Assembly (NCBI GenBank): GCA_033558025.1
Contig: JAUCEF010000013.1
Location: 2,473,001 to 2,537,000, forward strand
Reading direction: 5' to 3'
DNA length: 64,000 nucleotides
From: Phytophthora sp. 'mugwort'
Lineage: Eukaryota > Oomycota > Peronosporomycetes > Peronosporales > Peronosporaceae
In this document: piece by piece, positions 1 to 10,443 of the stretch
Layout: the number at the start of each line of letters is the position of its first letter
Position numbering within the stretch: position 1 is the first letter of the stretch
Notes under the pieces: generated by a model
The model's input: only the letters and a program-made list of their open reading frames with translations
The model's database searches: none
What the model was told of the DNA's origin: nothing
Position numbers and translations under genes: made by a program

Positions 1-746
1 AGTACGATATTGTTGAAGGATAAAAATAACTATTCATTTTTAATTTTTGATTTTGACGAAGTGATAGGACTGTACCGAAAAGAGAAGCAGTGTAGAGTAC
101 TATACTCCGCTCTGCTGCCCGAAAATTGACGATCATGTTGATCTCTCACGATAACCTATGTTCACCGACGCCATAGTGGTCCGAAGAAAACAGAACACGA
201 CCTTGTCAGAGCTGACCTCGGTTTTATTCCTATGTTAGCTGCAAAAAGGTTCTAGCAACAGTAGGACGCGACACTAAAAATCAAGCTCGTATTTACAGGG
301 TGGGGTGTACTGTGCTACTTGCCCATTACTGCGACTGAACTTTAGATCAAGTTGTCGTGAGGGCGAAAGAGTTTCTCAGATTATTACTCACCACCGCGCG
401 AGTAAAACAGTTATGCTGGGCGTAAGATATACTTCATATCTGGAATTGTAAAACTAACGCGTAAAAAATGCAACAACATTAACTAGGAATCTTGAGATTT
501 CAAGGCACCCACTATAATATCTACGAACAGGGCTTTATATATCATATCTTCAAGCTGCCATCCTCCAGCGCCACAGCACGCCGTGCGCCGCTCACTGTGC
601 GACCCTCCACACAAAGATATCTCAGTGCGATCTTGACAAGATTCTTTGCCAAAGGGCCATCATGATCACTACGACGCGACCCTGGAGCTGCGTACCTCTA
701 TTCATTTTGAAATCTTCTTCCGAGTGCTAACAAGGATCTCCACGCC
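1..746. other. Intergenic, upstream of the secreted protein gene
   Basis: No convincing coding frame, RNA gene or transposon was seen. The stretch is fairly AT-rich. A short pyrimidine-rich segment with a TTCATTTTGAAAT-like core lies around 700-715, just before the ATG at 747. It loosely resembles oomycete initiator elements but is too degenerate to call. Confidence 0.4.
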
Positions 747-1079
747 ATGAAGCTCTCGCTTGTTATCGCTGCTTTGTTGGTTATTACGATCAAGGCCGCC
801 GACGCCAGCATGCACCTGCGTGTCCACATCTTGACCGAATTGGCAGGCGTGGGCCAACAGTGCGAATGGGAGGACAAGGCCAAAAAGTGCGATGCTACTT
901 CGTTCTGCCAGAAGTCTGACAAACACACGGGATTTTGCATGAAGAAAAAGCCAGGGCTCGGTGACCAATGCGGCGGCAAAGGTGTAAAAGGCCCGTGGGC
1001 TGTGCCTTGCAACTCCTCGGACCTCAAGTGCGTCTTCAAGTCCAATACGCTGAGCAAATGCGAGAAGAAGACCGAGTAA
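747..1079 (+). CDS. Small secreted cysteine-rich protein (110 aa, 8 Cys)
   Basis: The intact single-exon ORF starts at an ATG and encodes 110 residues. Residues 1-20 form a clear signal peptide (hydrophobic core SLVIAALLVI) with a likely cut after Ala-Asp-Ala at residue 20. The mature part is about 90 residues, rich in Lys and Gly, with eight cysteines at 39, 48, 54, 64, 75, 88, 95 and 105, which would allow four disulfides. It has no RxLR or LFLAK motif, so it is not a classical RxLR or Crinkler effector. The spacing CxGG..PC....L.C near the C-terminus recalls small disulfide-rich secreted proteins. Oomycetes secrete many such SCR-type proteins into the apoplast, some acting as elicitors or effectors. 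Secretion is well supported. Any role in host interaction is inference, and no close family was recognised. Confidence 0.85.
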   Translation: MKLSLVIAALLVITIKAADASMHLRVHILTELAGVGQQCEWEDKAKKCDATSFCQKSDKHTGFCMKKKPGLGDQCGGKGVKGPWAVPCNSSDLKCVFKSNTLSKCEKKTE

Positions 1080-1507
1080 CACCCCCCACACGTTCAGCGC
1101 TAGGGCCCAATATAAGGAAGTCATTATTATTGACTTCTCGTGGCATTTCCTATCCACTGTTGTAATCGACTGTTATAATGGATGTGTGCGTTGTTGGGGT
1201 TTCGTAAGGGCAGTTGTTCCTTTCACGATACACAATACTTTACAAAATTAGGTTTTTCGTCGTACCGTATTGATAAATTTCACTTCGCAATTCCTTGCAC
1301 AAATGTTATGTGATTAAGTATCAGAAAAGTGAATAAATATACTTTTGCACAAATGCCGAAAGGGAACATTATCCTTACTATATTTTAATAGCGAAAGGTG
1401 GGCAGCGAACCCATATTAATTTTGGCGGACATCTTACAGATTTTACATTGCTCAAAATGATGGGAAGCAACGAAAACTCAACTCGTGACTCGGGGTACTA
1501 ACTGACA
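1080..1507. other. Intergenic between the secreted protein and the ankyrin/TRP gene
   Basis: Presumed 3' flank of the upstream gene and 5' flank of the next. The stretch is AT-rich, and no coding or structured element was recognised. Confidence 0.4.
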
Positions 1508-4500
1508 ATGGACACAGCGGTGCAGCGAGAGCTGGAGAAGGCACTTACCGACGGCGATGTCGAGAGCTTCAAGCGCTTGTACGAGCAGCACCCGCAGCAC
1601 CGAGTGCGTACCCGCAACTAGTTCCGTTGACACGCAACGGTCGATAATCCGGCCCCGGTCTCTCTATTTTAATATTTGCATCCCAAACAGGACGACGAGA
1701 GGCGAACGCTGCTGCACCTGGCCATCCTGCACAACCTATTCGACGCGCTGGAGGGTGACATCTCTTCGGCTGTTGTAGATGCTCGTGTAAGGCAGAAACA
1801 TTTTTTTTTGAGAGTATTTGAGACCAAAGAACGAAAGTTAATGGACACGACCAATGCATTTTTAGGACAAGGACGGATGGACCCCGTTGATGGTGGCTGC
1901 GGAGCGAGGCGACAGTCTCATATGTGAAGAATTACTGGCTAATGGGGCGTCAACGTCAGCTGTGGTGAGGCTCCGAGTTGGATTTGTGCAACTAGTCGAA
2001 CGTATAGCTGACTTGTTAGCTTCTGATAGGCTTCGGATGGGAGTACAGCGTTGATGATTGCACTCCAACGTGACCGTTTGCTCGTGTGTCAAGTATTGGT
2101 AGCGGCGGATCCGGAACAAGCAGTCTACGTACGTGAAAACTCGAGTTGTTTTAGGAGAATGTGTGAGTGAAAACGGTTGCTGAATTTGGGATGCTATTTT
2201 GCATGATACAGCGACTGATGCAAGCAATCAACGCAGATAAACGAGATGAAGTGGTGCTGCTTGTGAAGGCGGGTGTGTCGCTGGATATTACGGTAAAAAA
2301 ATTGAAACAGCATGCCATGGTTTTCTAGGATGTCTGCTTAAATATTTTTGGACAGAGGCTGGCTGGAGGAGAAGAGCAGCATCCGTTGAAGGAAGCGATT
2401 TCACACCAGCTAATACTCCGCGAACTGCTTCAGTATGGCGCACTTGTGAATGCCAAGGTTCAGTTTATTCACCATACAGAACAACTTAAGGATTTGTTTT
2501 TCACTCTTTTCTTATTGTTAACTTTTAGAACAAAGGGGGAGCTACAGCTCTAACTTTTGCAGCAGCAGTTGGACAACTGAAGGCGTGTGAGATATTGCTG
2601 GACAACGGGGCCTCTCTCAATTCTAAGGTATGTGCTATTTATTTATTCATATTTTTTCATTCCTAAAGTGAGATGAGTGAATAATTTCTTAATGTTGTGG
2701 TGTCAATAGGATAACGAGGGCCGAACTCCTATGTATCATGCATGCTGTCACGAAACAGAGGCTACCATCGTTTACTTCGTCCAGCAGCTTGGTGTCTCTG
2801 TCGATACAATGGTACAAAAAATGTAATGCTTTGCTCTAGCCGATATAGTGCTGATCAAAAGGTATTTTGATTAAGAACAACAAAGGTCAAACTCCGCTGT
2901 TTTATCATGCCGAGCGAGGAAACGTGCTTGGGTGCGAACTTCTACTTCGGTATCATGCCAACGCCAACCACAAAGTGAGTAAAAAATATTATTTTTATAT
3001 TAGGAAGTTTTATCGCTAATCGTATGTGCTGTAGGATATGTCTGCATGGACTGCTCTTCATTTAGCTGCCAGTTATGGACACAAGGAAGTGTGTCGACTT
3101 CTCTTAAGCTACGTGAACCCAACGGATATGGAGCGAGATGACCAGCAAATGGTGCTGTGCCAACCTACGTCTTCGATAGGAAGCTGGATTTCAGTGACGG
3201 AGACGTGTTTGATGCGGATTTACGCTAAGCTGATGTACGGTTTGTAATTCCTTTTGGTGTAGGCCACTGCTCTAAACACTATTTCTTGCATGTTTTCATG
3301 CTTAGGTCATCAGGAGTGCAGGCAATTTTGCATAAGTACGGGACTTTAAGGATACGAGATTGCAGCATGAATACCTTGCTCCATGTTGCGGCTTCGAGCG
3401 CAGGAGACAAGCACTGCTACTACATTATCCGATGCCTCCATTTAGTCGGACATATTGCGATCAACACCCAGGTCAAAATTGACTACCATTCAAATTTGTA
3501 CAATTTGTAAAATCACACTGAACTAACGTATGTCGCTCCTCTTTTGTGAAGAATTGCTTCTGTGAAACACCATTGGATGTTGCGGCAGATCGGCAATGTT
3601 CAATGGCATCCTCTGCGCTTCAATCCCTCGGCGCTGTGCAGATTTCCAGCGAGAGCGAAATATTCCCGAGTGTCATTCAATTGGCTGCTCCACGAAAAGG
3701 TCCAATGTTTCGGACGGTGGTGGGGTCGTCCACGAACTTTATTTCTTGCTCGCGCGATCAGATTGTCCAGCTTTGCAGAGGTATCCAAGAAGGGGTTTAC
3801 TCATTTACGGACGATACCATCGCACAAGTCGACACCGACAGAGGAGACACCGTCTTGCATTATTTTCTTCAAAGTTTTGTTCAGCACGCCTCGTTTCCGT
3901 CAGTGGAAGAGCAGCGCGAGATCCTCAGTTCATCCAGGTGGCTCGGAACGACAGAAGCTCCTCGTTATTTGGGTGTTCTCATCACCAAACCGGTAAGTGC
4001 CAGTGTGCACGTCACTTAAGGCTCGAAAATGCTATTACTTATGTCATTTTTTTCTGGTAATTCCAACAGAACTGGGAAGGTCAAACGCCTTTGCATGTTG
4101 CTGCAGAAGTGGGGGCCTTGGGCTTCTGCGAGGTTTTAATTGAAATGGGAGCGTCAGCGAGAGAAGAGTGTCAACCACCAGACAATCATCTTGTTGACCA
4201 GCCAACAGAAAATTTACAATGCTGGAAACCTATTAACTTTGCGGCGACAATCAAAGTGTCACTTGACGAGGCACAGGCATCTTTTGACGAACGCAGTGCA
4301 TTGGTGGAATATTTGCTCAAAGAACCCGAGTCGCTACCGGATGACGAGAACGCGGCGCATGACTGCAAGGAGAAGATCGAGATGCACTTCCCACTCTTAC
4401 TCCCGTTATTTATCCGTGTCGAAGACGAAACGAAGCATAAGGAAGATTATGCGGATGCTGAAGAACTCTATTACAAGGTATACACAAGTTTTGCTCAAAT

Positions 4501-6827
4501 GTGTATGAAATACGTAGTCGATTTTTCTTCTGGATACTCACTATTTGTTATTCTATTTTGTCATATCTGCACTCGTTTAGTTCCTCGATGAGTGCTACCC
4601 TCAGTTTCAAGAGTCGACAGTGTACGAGAACGATCCGAGTGGCGTCACAGTACACAACGTCTTTCTGAATACGATCAGGGATGGGATTACCACTTTGAAG
4701 AAGGTTATTGCTCCGCAGTGCGTGATCGAGTCAACAGGAGATACCCTACTTCATCTTGTTGCGGTCCATGGCCACCCAGAGTTCGCCGCGATGATTATTT
4801 TCTTAGTTAAGGAGGCGCAGCTCGATATCAACAAAACGGTATGTGGCCAGCACTCTCGAACTGTATCGCTGCTGAGGTGTATTGCTCATGTGTCTTTTGC
4901 ACTAATGATCCTACAGAACAGGCAAATGAAGACAGCGCTGCATGTCGCGGTGGAGCACAATATGCCAGACGTTTGCCAGTTTTTGATTGCACAAGGTGCT
5001 GATGTGACAGCGTCATGCCCGAATCTTGAGACGCCGTCCAAAGAAGTATGGCTGACACCATTGTACACTGCGCTGTGGTCTTCTAGACCCAAGTACGAGA
5101 TCATTGAGATTCTGCTAAGTACGCCTCAGTCTATTGCCAAGCCACGTAACCCCAAGCTGAGCCGTTCAGCACGATACGAACCTGGTGAAGGACCTGACAT
5201 TAAGTGGAATGGCGTCGTCCTTGACAAATTGCTGGAAGTCCATGCATCAGCTTTGCCACTTTTGTTGGACCATTACGCGGTGGAAGTGAACCGTATTAAT
5301 GGAGAGAAAGTGTACCGCTTCATCGAGGTAACATTGTCGCGCTGCTCTCTCTCTCTGTGTACCTAATTCGTTTTCATTTGTGCACTGTTGTAGGTTTTCG
5401 AAATCTGTACTCACCTCGAACAGATTGTGAACCCGACAGGCACTTTGACGCCTAGTCTTTCGTCCAGAAAGACAATCAAGAACTCTGCAGTGACTCATCC
5501 AGTCGTTCGAAACGCAATCCATCTCAAATGGGAACTTTTCGGAGCATTTACACATCGCAAACAACTCTCCCTGTACGTGCTGATGGTCACGTTCTTCTAT
5601 CTCTCGAACCTTTTGCTCCCAAAGATGGAAATTGTCATCGATGACGACGGCAAAAAGCGAGAGACGATGCACAAATGGATCAAGTTCGAGTCCGTAGTCG
5701 ACTATTTCGTCGGCATCACGAAGGTTTGCTGCTGGGTCTTGGCTGTCTACCACCTTATCTACGTCGAAGTGTTCAAAGAGTGGCGCTCCAATCCAAAACA
5801 GTATTGGCGATCGGTGTGGAACTTTTTGGATCTCTTCACATACTTGCTCATGCTCGGTACAATCCCGTTCGAGGTTTATACGGGACACGACACACAACGT
5901 GAGTGTATGCTGAGTCTACTGAGCATTCTGCTTTGTGTGAACCTGATGCAGGCGCTGCTGGTATCATCATACTTCAGTGTGCTCATCTTCACGTTCACAC
6001 GGATGTTCAAGGTGGTGGCGCGGTTCCTGTTCCAGTATCTGCTACTGCTCTTGGGGTTCTCGGGTGGGTTTTTCTTGCTATTCCACGGAGCGGGACCCTA
6101 CACGGATTTTTTCAGCGCCATGCGGATCGTGTTCCTCACTACGTTTGGCGAACTTAACTACAGCGACAACTATAGCTTCGACGACAGTCTCCGCGCGCGA
6201 AACTACCTGGCATTCCTCCTGTTGGTAATGTACGTGATTGTGGTGGTCGTCGTAGCGATGAACCTATTGATCGCACTCATGACGTCCGAGTATGAGAAAG
6301 TTCGTGCTCAAGCCAAGGAGCTGTCGTTGTTAGAGCTCGCTGGCGCACTGCATCGGTACGAGCAGTGGATCGGCGACAACGTTGTACGGAAGCTCTACGC
6401 CACGCCCAGGGGTCAGGAGCTGCTCGAGAGCTGCGTCCCGTACGGAACTTCCCGCAACTTGTGGGACCGCCGCGACTTGACATCGTCCGTGTCTTCCTCG
6501 CTTGCGGACTCGACGGCAGGAAGCTACGGCGTCCAGGTCGCTTCACGCAGCAAGATTAATGCCATGTATTTCTCACGCACCAGCAAGGGCAACGCCGTGG
6601 ATGGCGTCGAGCTGGCCAGCATCACTGAGGTCATCACGACGCAAGTCATGAAGCACGTGCACGAGGAGGTCGAGGCGCTGCGCATGCAGGTGACGACAGA
6701 GCTGCAGGACGTGCGCGAACTGCTGGAGACGGCCCACAAGGGCAACGCCCAGGCCCAGAAGGATGTGGCCAGCAAACTTACCGACGTGTTGGCGTTGCTC
6801 AACAAGGCGTCACCGCGGTCCAGATAG
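1508..6827 (+). CDS. Ankyrin-repeat TRP-type cation channel, 15 exons
   Basis: Hand-built exons: 1508-1603, 1691-1786, 1866-1964, 2030-2128, 2212-2292, 2356-2457, 2529-2627, 2710-2811, 2876-2974, 3035-3239, 3314-3471, 3552-3992, 4070-4477, 4581-4838, 4917-5327 and 5394-6827, joining in frame to about 1,395 residues; the 3240-3313 intron is the least certain junction. The N-terminal ~900 residues are ankyrin repeats (for example GQTPLF, AWTALHLAASYGH, GDTLLHLVAVHGHPE). The last exon holds six hydrophobic segments: S1 near residue 977, a pore-like loop with FLTTFGELNYSD near 1160, and S6 with VVVVVAMNLLIALM near 1190-1215. A charged, helical C-terminal tail follows. This layout (ankyrins, six TM, pore between S5 and S6, NLLIA after S6) is that of TRP channels such as TRPA/TRPV, which carry cations, often Ca2+, across membranes. 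Gating stimulus is unknown. The first nine exons each encode about one ankyrin repeat in phase 0. Around 3120-3240 the chosen frame is odd, and another frame also looks coding. Confidence 0.85.
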
Positions 6828-6997
6828 AGGGAAACTTCCATGTGTTATACAATACCGGTATGTACAGACAATCCCTCGTCCGTGAATATCCTGAATTGTG
6901 ATATACTCCAGGTAGTGATACAATTTTGAACAAGATCAAGTCAAATGCGGTTTATGATATAAAAAGACAGTTTTATTACCAAGCAGAGATTGCTTAA

Positions 6998-7645
6998 CTA
7001 AAGCAATGGTGTTACACCAGGATGGCCGAAGTCCCGCATTGATTTCTCCTGTTTGCGTCTCTCTAAACGATCTTGCACTGTTCGAAGCCCCTGCATCGTT
7101 GTTGGAGAGACCCCCCATCGCATTTCTGCGCTAACAAAAAAGCTGCGCATCCACTAAAGTTTTCCGGCGTCTGGTCGACAGCAGCTACACCTTCTTAGTC
7201 TCCATTGAGTCGTTAGATTCTAGCTCAAGTCCACGTCGCACTAAACGCGACAGAGGTCCTCGCCCAATTGAATGTTCTCTTCTAGTGGGTTTAATAGCTC
7301 GACTACCGACATCGGGTTGGAGGTATGCAGGCGTGACAACTCATCCGCGATGCCGTCTTCAGCGTCTGATTCCGCATATTCTAGTCGAGAAAACCTGTCT
7401 TCGTCCAGCAGGTAGCAAAAACTGCCAGTAGACATATCGTTCATGCTCTCGCGGCCCCACAACACCGATTACCTATTGACGGGCTGCGATCCATCAGCTG
7501 AGAGACCCAAATGTACCATTTTCATGGCATACTCCAGTTTGTGATAACCCCAATGCGTGATAATACGGTGGATTCCGAAACTATCACACTCGAGGGATTG
7601 TCTTGACTGCGTATAAAAAATAACCACTTCAACTTGCGCAATACT
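6998..7645 (-). pseudogene. Remnant of an unrecognised spliced gene
   Basis: Three minus-strand stretches look coding. Exon A, about 7645-7473, reads ...FGIHRIITHWGYHKLEYAMK. Exon B, about 7421-7247, contains FCYLLDEDRFSRLEYAESDA. Exon C, about 7142-6998, contains AEMRWGVSPTTMQGL and ends in a stop. A and B join in phase across a 51-nt GT-AG intron (7472-7422); without splicing an in-frame TAA separates them. B to C has no clean donor in the right phase. No start codon or 5' exon was found: upstream the sequence runs into the urease promoter. The simplest reading is a 5'-truncated, decaying gene. The protein family was not recognised. A short functional gene with an unseen first exon remains possible. 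Confidence 0.4.
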
Positions 7646-7841
7646 CTACACTAGTAAAAAAAACTACCACGGGGTTCAGCCAATCACCGCACAGTGACGC
7701 GTAGGGCCGCGCGTGGTAAAAGTGCCAATCACTCGCTCGCTTCAACAACGGATCTGAGCCAAGACACACGGTACACATTTCGGTTTTTGCGGCGTGGGGC
7801 CTCCAGTCAAGTCCTCCAGTTCTCTGTTCAGTATTGCCACA

Positions 7842-10373
7842 ATGCGCCTCAGTCCACGCGAAGAAGAGCATTTAATGCTGCACACGGCGGGATTCCTGGC
7901 CCAGAAGCGGCTGGCGCGTGGTCTTCGGCTCAACTACACGGAGAGCGTCGCGCTGCTGGCCACGCAGGTGCTCGAGTTCATCCGGGACGGCAAGACGGTG
8001 GCCGAGCTTATGACCCTTGGGGCTCAGATGCTCGGCCGACGCCAGGTGATGGAGGGCGTGGCCGCCATCCTGGACGAAGTGCAGGTGGAGGGCACGTTCC
8101 CAGACGGCACCAAGCTCGTAACCGTCCATAACCCCATCGCCAGCCTGGACGGAGACTTGTCGCTGGCTCTGTACGGGTCGTTCCTGCCCGTACCCAAGCT
8201 CGACGTCTTCGGTCCCGCTGCTATCGCCACGACAGCGATGGCCCCGGGGGTTCTCAGTACTCCAGACACAGACATTGTACTCAACGCTGGCCGCACGGCG
8301 CGCGTGTTGCAGATCACCAACCTGTCGGACCGCCCGATTCAAGTTGGGAGTCACTACCACCTCATTGAAGCCAACCCGTACCTCGAGATGGACCGTAAGC
8401 TTGCGTACGGCCATCGTCTGAACATTGCATCGGGTACTGCTGTGAGGTTTGAGCCGGGCGATCAAAAGACGGTGTCTATTGTTCCTATTGCAGGTAACAA
8501 GGTCATCACTGGCGGCAATAACTTAGCCACTGGTGTCGTGGATGAGTCCAAAGTGGACGCTATTGTCACAAAGGCGGTAGCCGAGGGATTCCACCACAAA
8601 GAACTGGATCGGACCAAGTTGCCGGGCCACGTAACTCAACCGTCTTTTGGAATTTGTACGATGCCCAGAAATGTGTACGCACAAACGTACGGCCCAACCA
8701 CGGGAGATGTGGTGCGTCTTGGAGATATGGAGCTCTATGTGGCCGTGGAAAAAGATATGACTGTATACGGAGATGAATGCAAGTTTGGTGGAGGTAAGGT
8801 GCTGCGTGAAGGCATGGGCCAAGCGTCCGGGAAGACATCGGCTCAGGTTGTAGACACGATCATTACCAACGCTTTAATTGTGGACTACACGGGTATCTAC
8901 AAGGCTGACGTGGGTATCAAGGATAGTCTCATTGCAGGTATCGGCAAAGGTGGCAATCCGGACGTGATGGAGGGCGTCATGTCGAACCTCATTGTGGGCG
9001 TCAACACTGAAGTAATTGCAGGTGAAGGCTTGATTCTCACGGCTGGTGGCTTTGACGCCCACGTGCACTTCATTTGTCCACAATTATGTACGGAAGCACT
9101 TGCCAGCGGCTTGACAACGCTGGTTGGTGGAGGTACTGGTCCAGCTACTGGAACGAATGCCACAACGTGCACTCCTGGTCCAAACCATATGAAATTGATG
9201 CTCCAGGCGACAGACACAATGCCAATGAACATTGGACTCACAAGTAAAGGGAATACTGCTCTACCTCAAGGTCTTCAAGACACAATTGATGCAGGTGCTG
9301 TCGGGATGAAGCTTCATGAAGACTGGGGGACGACGCCCGCGGCTATTGACAATTGTCTTCGTGTCGCAGAGGAGAACGACGTCCAGGTGACAATCCACAC
9401 GGACACACTGAACGAGTCGTGCTGCGTAGAGCACACGATCAAAGCCTTCAAGGGTCGAACAATCCACACGTACCACAGTGAAGGCGCCGGTGGAGGCCAC
9501 GCGCCGGACATCGTCACAGTCTGTGGTGAGTTTAATGTCCTCCCTTCATCGACGAACCCAACACGTCCGTACACTCGGAACACTATCGACGAGCACGTCG
9601 ATATGTTAATGGTGTGCCACCATTTGGACAAGAACATTTCAGAAGACGTGGCGTTCGCCGAGTCGCGGATCCGTGGCGAGACGATCGCTGCCGAAGACTT
9701 GCTGCATGACATGGGAGCAATCAGCATCATTTCCTCCGACTCGCAGGCCATGGGACGCATCGGCGAGGTCATCACCCGCACGTGGCAGACGGCCGACAAG
9801 ATGAAGCAAGAACGGGGTCTTCTTCCTGAGGATGCAGCTTCAGAGCACAAGCGCGATAACTTCCGTGTCCGACGCTACGTGGCCAAGTACACGATCAACC
9901 CTGCGATCGCACATGGAATGTCCCACCTCATCGGCTCCGTGGAGGTCAACAAACTGGCTGATCTGTGTCTGTGGAAGCCGTGTTTCTTCGGCAGCAAGCC
10001 CGAGATGGTGATCAAAGGAGGTGCCATCGCGTACGCTCAAATGGGCGACCCGAACGCCTCCATCCCGACCCCCCAGCCAGTGAAAATGCGTCCCATGTTT
10101 GGTGCCTTTGGTGCTGCTGTCGGCATGGGCTCCATCGCCTTTGTCAGTAAAAGCTGCGCCGACAAGAAGATTGCGCAGTCGTACGGACTCCAGAAACGTA
10201 TTGAGGCGGTCTGCAACTGCCGCGGTGTCACCAAGAAGGACATGAAGCTGAACGACGCGTTGCCAAAGATCAAAGTCGACCCAGAGACGTACAAGGTGCA
10301 CGCGAACGGGAAGCTGCTGACATGCGGACCGGCGTCGTCGTTGCCACTGACACAGCGTTTCTTCCTGTTCTAA
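7842..10373 (+). CDS. URE: Urease, single-chain gamma-beta-alpha type
   Basis: The intact single-exon ORF encodes 843 residues and starts at the ATG at 7842; upstream in-frame codons lack an ATG. The order is gamma-like domain (residues 1-~100), beta-like domain (~130-240) and the alpha catalytic amidohydrolase domain (~270-843), fused as in plants and fungi. It hydrolyses urea to ammonia and carbamate with a dinuclear Ni centre. All key residues are visible at the same numbers as in jack bean urease: His407 and His409 (HVHF), Lys490 (the carbamylated lysine, MKLHEDWG), His492, His519 (HTDTLNE), His545 ([12 protein letters not shown]), flap Cys592 (MVCHHLD) and Asp633 (SSDSQAMG). Activity should need UreD/F/G-type accessory proteins, none of which is in this window. 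It is convergent with the channel gene at 10444, only 70 bp away. Confidence 0.97.
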   Translation: MRLSPREEEHLMLHTAGFLAQKRLARGLRLNYTESVALLATQVLEFIRDGKTVAELMTLGAQMLGRRQVMEGVAAILDEVQVEGTFPDGTKLVTVHNPIASLDGDLSLALYGSFLPVPKLDVFGPAAIATTAMAPGVLSTPDTDIVLNAGRTARVLQITNLSDRPIQVGSHYHLIEANPYLEMDRKLAYGHRLNIASGTAVRFEPGDQKTVSIVPIAGNKVITGGNNLATGVVDESKVDAIVTKAVAEGFHHKELDRTKLPGHVTQPSFGICTMPRNVYAQTYGPTTGDVVRLGDMELYVAVEKDMTVYGDECKFGGGKVLREGMGQASGKTSAQVVDTIITNALIVDYTGIYKADVGIKDSLIAGIGKGGNPDVMEGVMSNLIVGVNTEVIAGEGLILTAGGFDAHVHFICPQLCTEALASGLTTLVGGGTGPATGTNATTCTPGPNHMKLMLQATDTMPMNIGLTSKGNTALPQGLQDTIDAGAVGMKLHEDWGTTPAAIDNCLRVAEENDVQVTIHTDTLNESCCVEHTIKAFKGRTIHTYHSEGAGGGHAPDIVTVCGEFNVLPSSTNPTRPYTRNTIDEHVDMLMVCHHLDKNISEDVAFAESRIRGETIAAEDLLHDMGAISIISSDSQAMGRIGEVITRTWQTADKMKQERGLLPEDAASEHKRDNFRVRRYVAKYTINPAIAHGMSHLIGSVEVNKLADLCLWKPCFFGSKPEMVIKGGAIAYAQMGDPNASIPTPQPVKMRPMFGAFGAAVGMGSIAFVSKSCADKKIAQSYGLQKRIEAVCNCRGVTKKDMKLNDALPKIKVDPETYKVHANGKLLTCGPASSLPLTQRFFLF

Positions 10374-10443
10374 TGCCGTCCAAAAAAGCTGTCCGCGATA
10401 CCATATTGTGCCTGCTAATGTACGTGTCATGACCCCCATCTAG

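Noticed and set aside
5247..5897. 216-codon minus-strand ORF
   Set aside because: Antisense to the well-supported TRP channel exon; no family likeness.
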